Shown here piece after piece: positions 61,865 through 64,000 of a DNA stretch of 64,000 nucleotides. The DNA lies in NCBI RefSeq assembly GCF_900148495.1, contig NZ_FTRU01000008.1, forward strand, positions 1,054,001-1,118,000. The letters are read 5' to 3'. The first letter of the stretch is position 1. Each line of letters opens with the position of its first letter. Position numbers and translations under genes: made by a program. Under the pieces are notes generated by a model, which worked only from the letters and a program-made list of their open reading frames with translations, made no database searches and was not told the origin of the DNA. This DNA is from Negativibacillus massiliensis. Lineage in GTDB: Bacteria > Bacillota > Clostridia > Oscillospirales > Ruminococcaceae.

Positions 61865-62708
61865 TGTGAGCACCTCTCAGTCTGCAATGTTCGCTGTCAT
61901 GTTGTTCCTGTGCTTTGTTTGTGCTGTTACGTTTCATCAGCTCATCAAAGTTAACCAGGTGACCATCAAAGTCTGGGCCATCAACACATGCAAATTTGAT
62001 TTCGCCGCCAACGTTAACACGGCAGCCGCCGCACATGCCAGTACCATCGATCATGATTGGGTTGAGGGATACGATGGTCTTGATTGCTTTTGGTCTGGTT
62101 ACTTCAGAAACAAACTTCATCATTGGAACTGGACCGATTGCGATAACTGCATCGTACTCTCTGCCTTCATCGATCAGCTGCTGAAGTTTAACGGTTACAA
62201 AACCTTTTTCTCCGTATGTGCCGTCATCGGTCATAACGTAGAGGTTGTCTGCAACTGCGCGCATTTCGTCCTCAATGATAACGATATCTTTGGAACGGAA
62301 ACCAGCGATCATATCAACATGAGCGCCCATAGCATGCAGTGCTTTTGCCTGTGGGTATGCGATTGCACAACCTACACCACCGCCGATTACGCAGACATTT
62401 TTGAGTCCTTCCAGATGGGTTGGGATTCCCAGAGGACCAACAACGTCCTGCAGGTATTCGCCTGCTTCCATAGCGCCAAGCATTTTGGTAGAACGACCAA
62501 CCATCTGAACAATCAGAGTGATGGTACCTTTTTCTCTGTCATAATCTGCAACGGTCAGAGGAACGCGCTCGCCCTGTTCGTCGATGCGGAAGATAATAAA
62601 CTGACCTGGGAGAACTTTTTTAGCAATAAACGGAGCTTCTACTTCTACGAGAACAACTGCTTCGTTTAACAGCTTTTTGTTTACGATTTTATACACTTGC
62701 AATCTCAC
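61857..62708 (-). CDS. nfnA: NfnA-type FAD/NAD-binding reductase with [2Fe-2S] site
   Basis: 283 residues of the dihydroorotate-dehydrogenase electron-transfer (PyrK-like) family. The FAD-binding RVPLTVADYD lies near residue 48, the NAD-binding CVIGGGVGCAIAYPQ near 107, and GMCGGCRVNVGG with FACVDGP near 225-245 is the [2Fe-2S] cluster site. It is the small subunit of the bifurcating NADH-dependent ferredoxin:NADP oxidoreductase, soluble in the cytoplasm, and is paired with nfnB downstream. AGGTG precedes the ATG. A promoter is visible about 140 nt upstream. Confidence 0.92.
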   Translation of the reverse strand: MRLQVYKIVNKKLLNEAVVLVEVEAPFIAKKVLPGQFIIFRIDEQGERVPLTVADYDREKGTITLIVQMVGRSTKMLGAMEAGEYLQDVVGPLGIPTHLEGLKNVCVIGGGVGCAIAYPQAKALHAMGAHVDMIAGFRSKDIVIIEDEMRAVADNLYVMTDDGTYGEKGFVTVKLQQLIDEGREYDAVIAIGPVPMMKFVSEVTRPKAIKTIVSLNPIMIDGTGMCGGCRVNVGGEIKFACVDGPDFDGHLVNFDELMKRNSTNKAQEQHDSEHCRLRGAHNA

Positions 62709-62845
62709 CTCTCGAAAAATTTAGACCTATGCCAAACAGATGCTGTCCGTCCTTCTTCCCAAACTTCGGACAGTCCCTGTTCTGTTCATTGATCGTGCAT
62801 TCCAAAGCATTCTTTTTCAATCAAACTGCTTTGTCCCCACTGAAT

Positions 62846-62874
62846 AGTTTACCGTTATCTCGTTAATTTGTCAA
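62846..62874 (-). promoter_or_regulatory. Promoter of the nfnAB operon
   Basis: Minus strand TTGACA-17 nt-TAAACT. The leader of about 130 nt shows no evident riboswitch; the bases from 62875 to 63034 hold an extended -10 (TGTTATAAT, 62988-62996) for the plus-strand gene. Confidence 0.75.
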
Positions 62875-63034
62875 CGATAATATTATACAAAACGTTAAAA
62901 ATTACACAAATTCTTTTTTCATAAGTTGTCTACCCACATTTTCATTTTGTTTTCTGCAAAAACTCTTTCCTGACTTTTTATGTTATATGTTATAATATCC
63001 TTATCTATTCTTTCCGGAAAGGGACTTATTTATC

Positions 63035-64000
63035 ATGAAAGAACTTTATTCTAAAATATACCATAATCTTCAAAAAATTGATTTTGAATCAATCTGGCAC
63101 GGTTTTTCTCCCTGCGAGTTTGCTTTGTATGATGAGCACAAGGTTTATTTTTTCGATCGAACTCAGCCAGTTGATAACCGCTTTCTTGGCAATACTTCTA
63201 TTTTCTATGATGGAAAGCCGCTTGCAATCTGGAAGGTAACAAATCCAATGCTTCAGGACCCCATCCTGTTAACGGCAAAAATTGTGCATGAGATGTTTCA
63301 TTCTTTCCAGAAGGAACAGCACGAAGAAAGATTTCCAGATGATCTTATGATGCTTTCTTATCCAGACGATGCCGTTATTCATACGATACGGCAAGAGGAA
63401 AATAAACTGCTTGCCTCGATATTTCTCGAAAGCGATACCAGCAAAAAGGAAGCGATTCTCCAAAGCTTTATCCAGTTGCGAAAATATCGGGCAGAGAAAG
63501 AGACCAATATCATCAAGCAAGAGTTTTTGTCAGAAACAATTGAAGGAATGGCAGAATATGCCGGCTGTATGGCTTTAAAACAGCTCTCCCCTGACCATTA
63601 TCGCCAGGTCATTCAAAACAACATCAACATCTTGGCAGAACCTGCCCCTTTCTTCTTTGATATTCGAAAAATGAGTTACTATACCGGTTCTATGCTCTGC
63701 CTTGCCCTTTCGGAGACAGACACTTCCTTCTACCACGAAATTGGGAAGCAAAGCCTTTCTCTTTTTGAACTGATTTCGAAGGAAGTCCCTCCCAAATACA
63801 CTTCTATTCAGCCCTCCCCTATCTTGATCAGAATGCTGGAAGAAAGTCATCGTCAAAAGGAGGAAATCCTTTCTTCTTTTTTACATACCAATCCCAACTA
63901 TACCTCTATGCAGACATCCATCTGCGGCTATGATCCCATGAATATGTGGAAACTGGATGACTATCTTTTCTGCTCTCATTTCGTCCTTCTCGAGTGTGAT
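63035..64000 (+). CDS. HExxH-motif hypothetical protein (3' end outside window)
   Basis: Open from ATG 63035 to the window edge, 322 codons, with CGGAAAGGGA upstream of the start. KIVHEMFHSFQKEQ (about residue 86) is a gluzincin-like zinc motif, and an ETIEGMAEYAG segment (about 170) could give the third ligand (Glu). There is no signal peptide, so it is cytoplasmic. It is not otherwise recognised; related proteins occur in Lachnospiraceae without a known function. It is divergent from the nfnAB operon. Confidence 0.7.
   Translation, partial: MKELYSKIYHNLQKIDFESIWHGFSPCEFALYDEHKVYFFDRTQPVDNRFLGNTSIFYDGKPLAIWKVTNPMLQDPILLTAKIVHEMFHSFQKEQHEERFPDDLMMLSYPDDAVIHTIRQEENKLLASIFLESDTSKKEAILQSFIQLRKYRAEKETNIIKQEFLSETIEGMAEYAGCMALKQLSPDHYRQVIQNNINILAEPAPFFFDIRKMSYYTGSMLCLALSETDTSFYHEIGKQSLSLFELISKEVPPKYTSIQPSPILIRMLEESHRQKEEILSSFLHTNPNYTSMQTSICGYDPMNMWKLDDYLFCSHFVLLECD

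Noticed and set aside
60629-62669. Long plus-strand open frames (441 and 267 codons) opposite nfnA and nfnB.
   Set aside because: They are exact antisense shadows of two well-recognised genes with strong codon bias and are rich in Trp, Cys and Asn with no domain.

Overview
The window looks like a chromosome segment of a low-GC, gut-type Clostridia (most likely Lachnospiraceae). The support is AT-rich genes with strong AGGAGG-type ribosome sites, an NfnAB pair, a DUF3791/DUF3990 cluster, a DUF6061-like fragment, a clostridial ICE-type relaxase remnant, and sigma/anti-sigma and Rgg-like modules. The species cannot be fixed from sequence alone.

1-16.7 kb is one long minus-strand operon. It starts at a sigma-A-like promoter (16686-16714), then a cobalamin riboswitch (about 16470-16665) and a 14-bp terminator hairpin (16346-16383). 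In transcription order it encodes a FecCD/BtuC-like permease, a BtuD-like ATPase with an extra C-terminal domain, an AAA+/VWA ChlD-like protein, a ChlI-like AAA+ protein, a radical SAM/SPASM enzyme, a TIM-barrel protein resembling the corrinoid-remodelling enzyme CbiR, a CbiZ-like amidohydrolase, a BtuF-like lipoprotein, and, after an internal terminator, two tandem CobN-like proteins. The second CobN runs off the left edge. The operon joins corrinoid uptake, two kinds of cobamide hydrolase and a complete chelatase-type machine, with no corrin-ring synthesis genes in view. It is the strongest candidate here for an undescribed system.

16.8-21.1 kb (minus) is a CydDC-like heterodimeric ABC exporter with a YgbA_NO-family and a DUF454 protein, behind a promoter with two copies of a TTAGCTnnnnCTAA palindrome. 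21.3-24.9 kb is a decaying accessory patch: DUF3791/DUF3990 genes with a nonsense mutation, then frameshifted small genes and an HNH-like protein. 24.9-33.5 kb (minus) is a type I restriction-modification locus (half-size S, M, full S, R, YgjP-like metallopeptidase) with two membrane-anchored extra proteins. One of these is split at a T8 tract. 33.6-36.4 kb holds a DUF6061-like pseudogene, a transposase remnant and an orphan membrane protein.

36.4-41.9 kb (plus) is a compact three-gene module: a VWA/DUF2201-type protein, a MoxR-like AAA+ ATPase and a leucine-rich-repeat/DUF4132-like protein. 42.0-43.9 kb is decayed DNA including a relaxase fragment. 44.2-46.7 kb (minus) is an ECF-type sigma factor, an anti-sigma-like membrane protein and a lipoprotein made of two homologous domains. 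46.8-48.6 kb (plus) carries a short lipoprotein, an atypical peptide deformylase, a TIGR04076 protein and an SDR oxidoreductase.

48.6-51.5 kb (minus) holds two sugar-phosphate isomerase/epimerase-like TIM barrels around a Gfo/Idh/MocA oxidoreductase, divergent from an AraC regulator that seems to start at ACG. The rest is a GerMN-like lipoprotein, a Y-family polymerase with a YolD-like partner, a GNAT acetyltransferase, a small membrane protein, an ABC exporter behind a 39-bp palindrome, an Rgg/PlcR-like regulator, the NfnAB bifurcating transhydrogenase, and a partial HExxH protein at the right edge.
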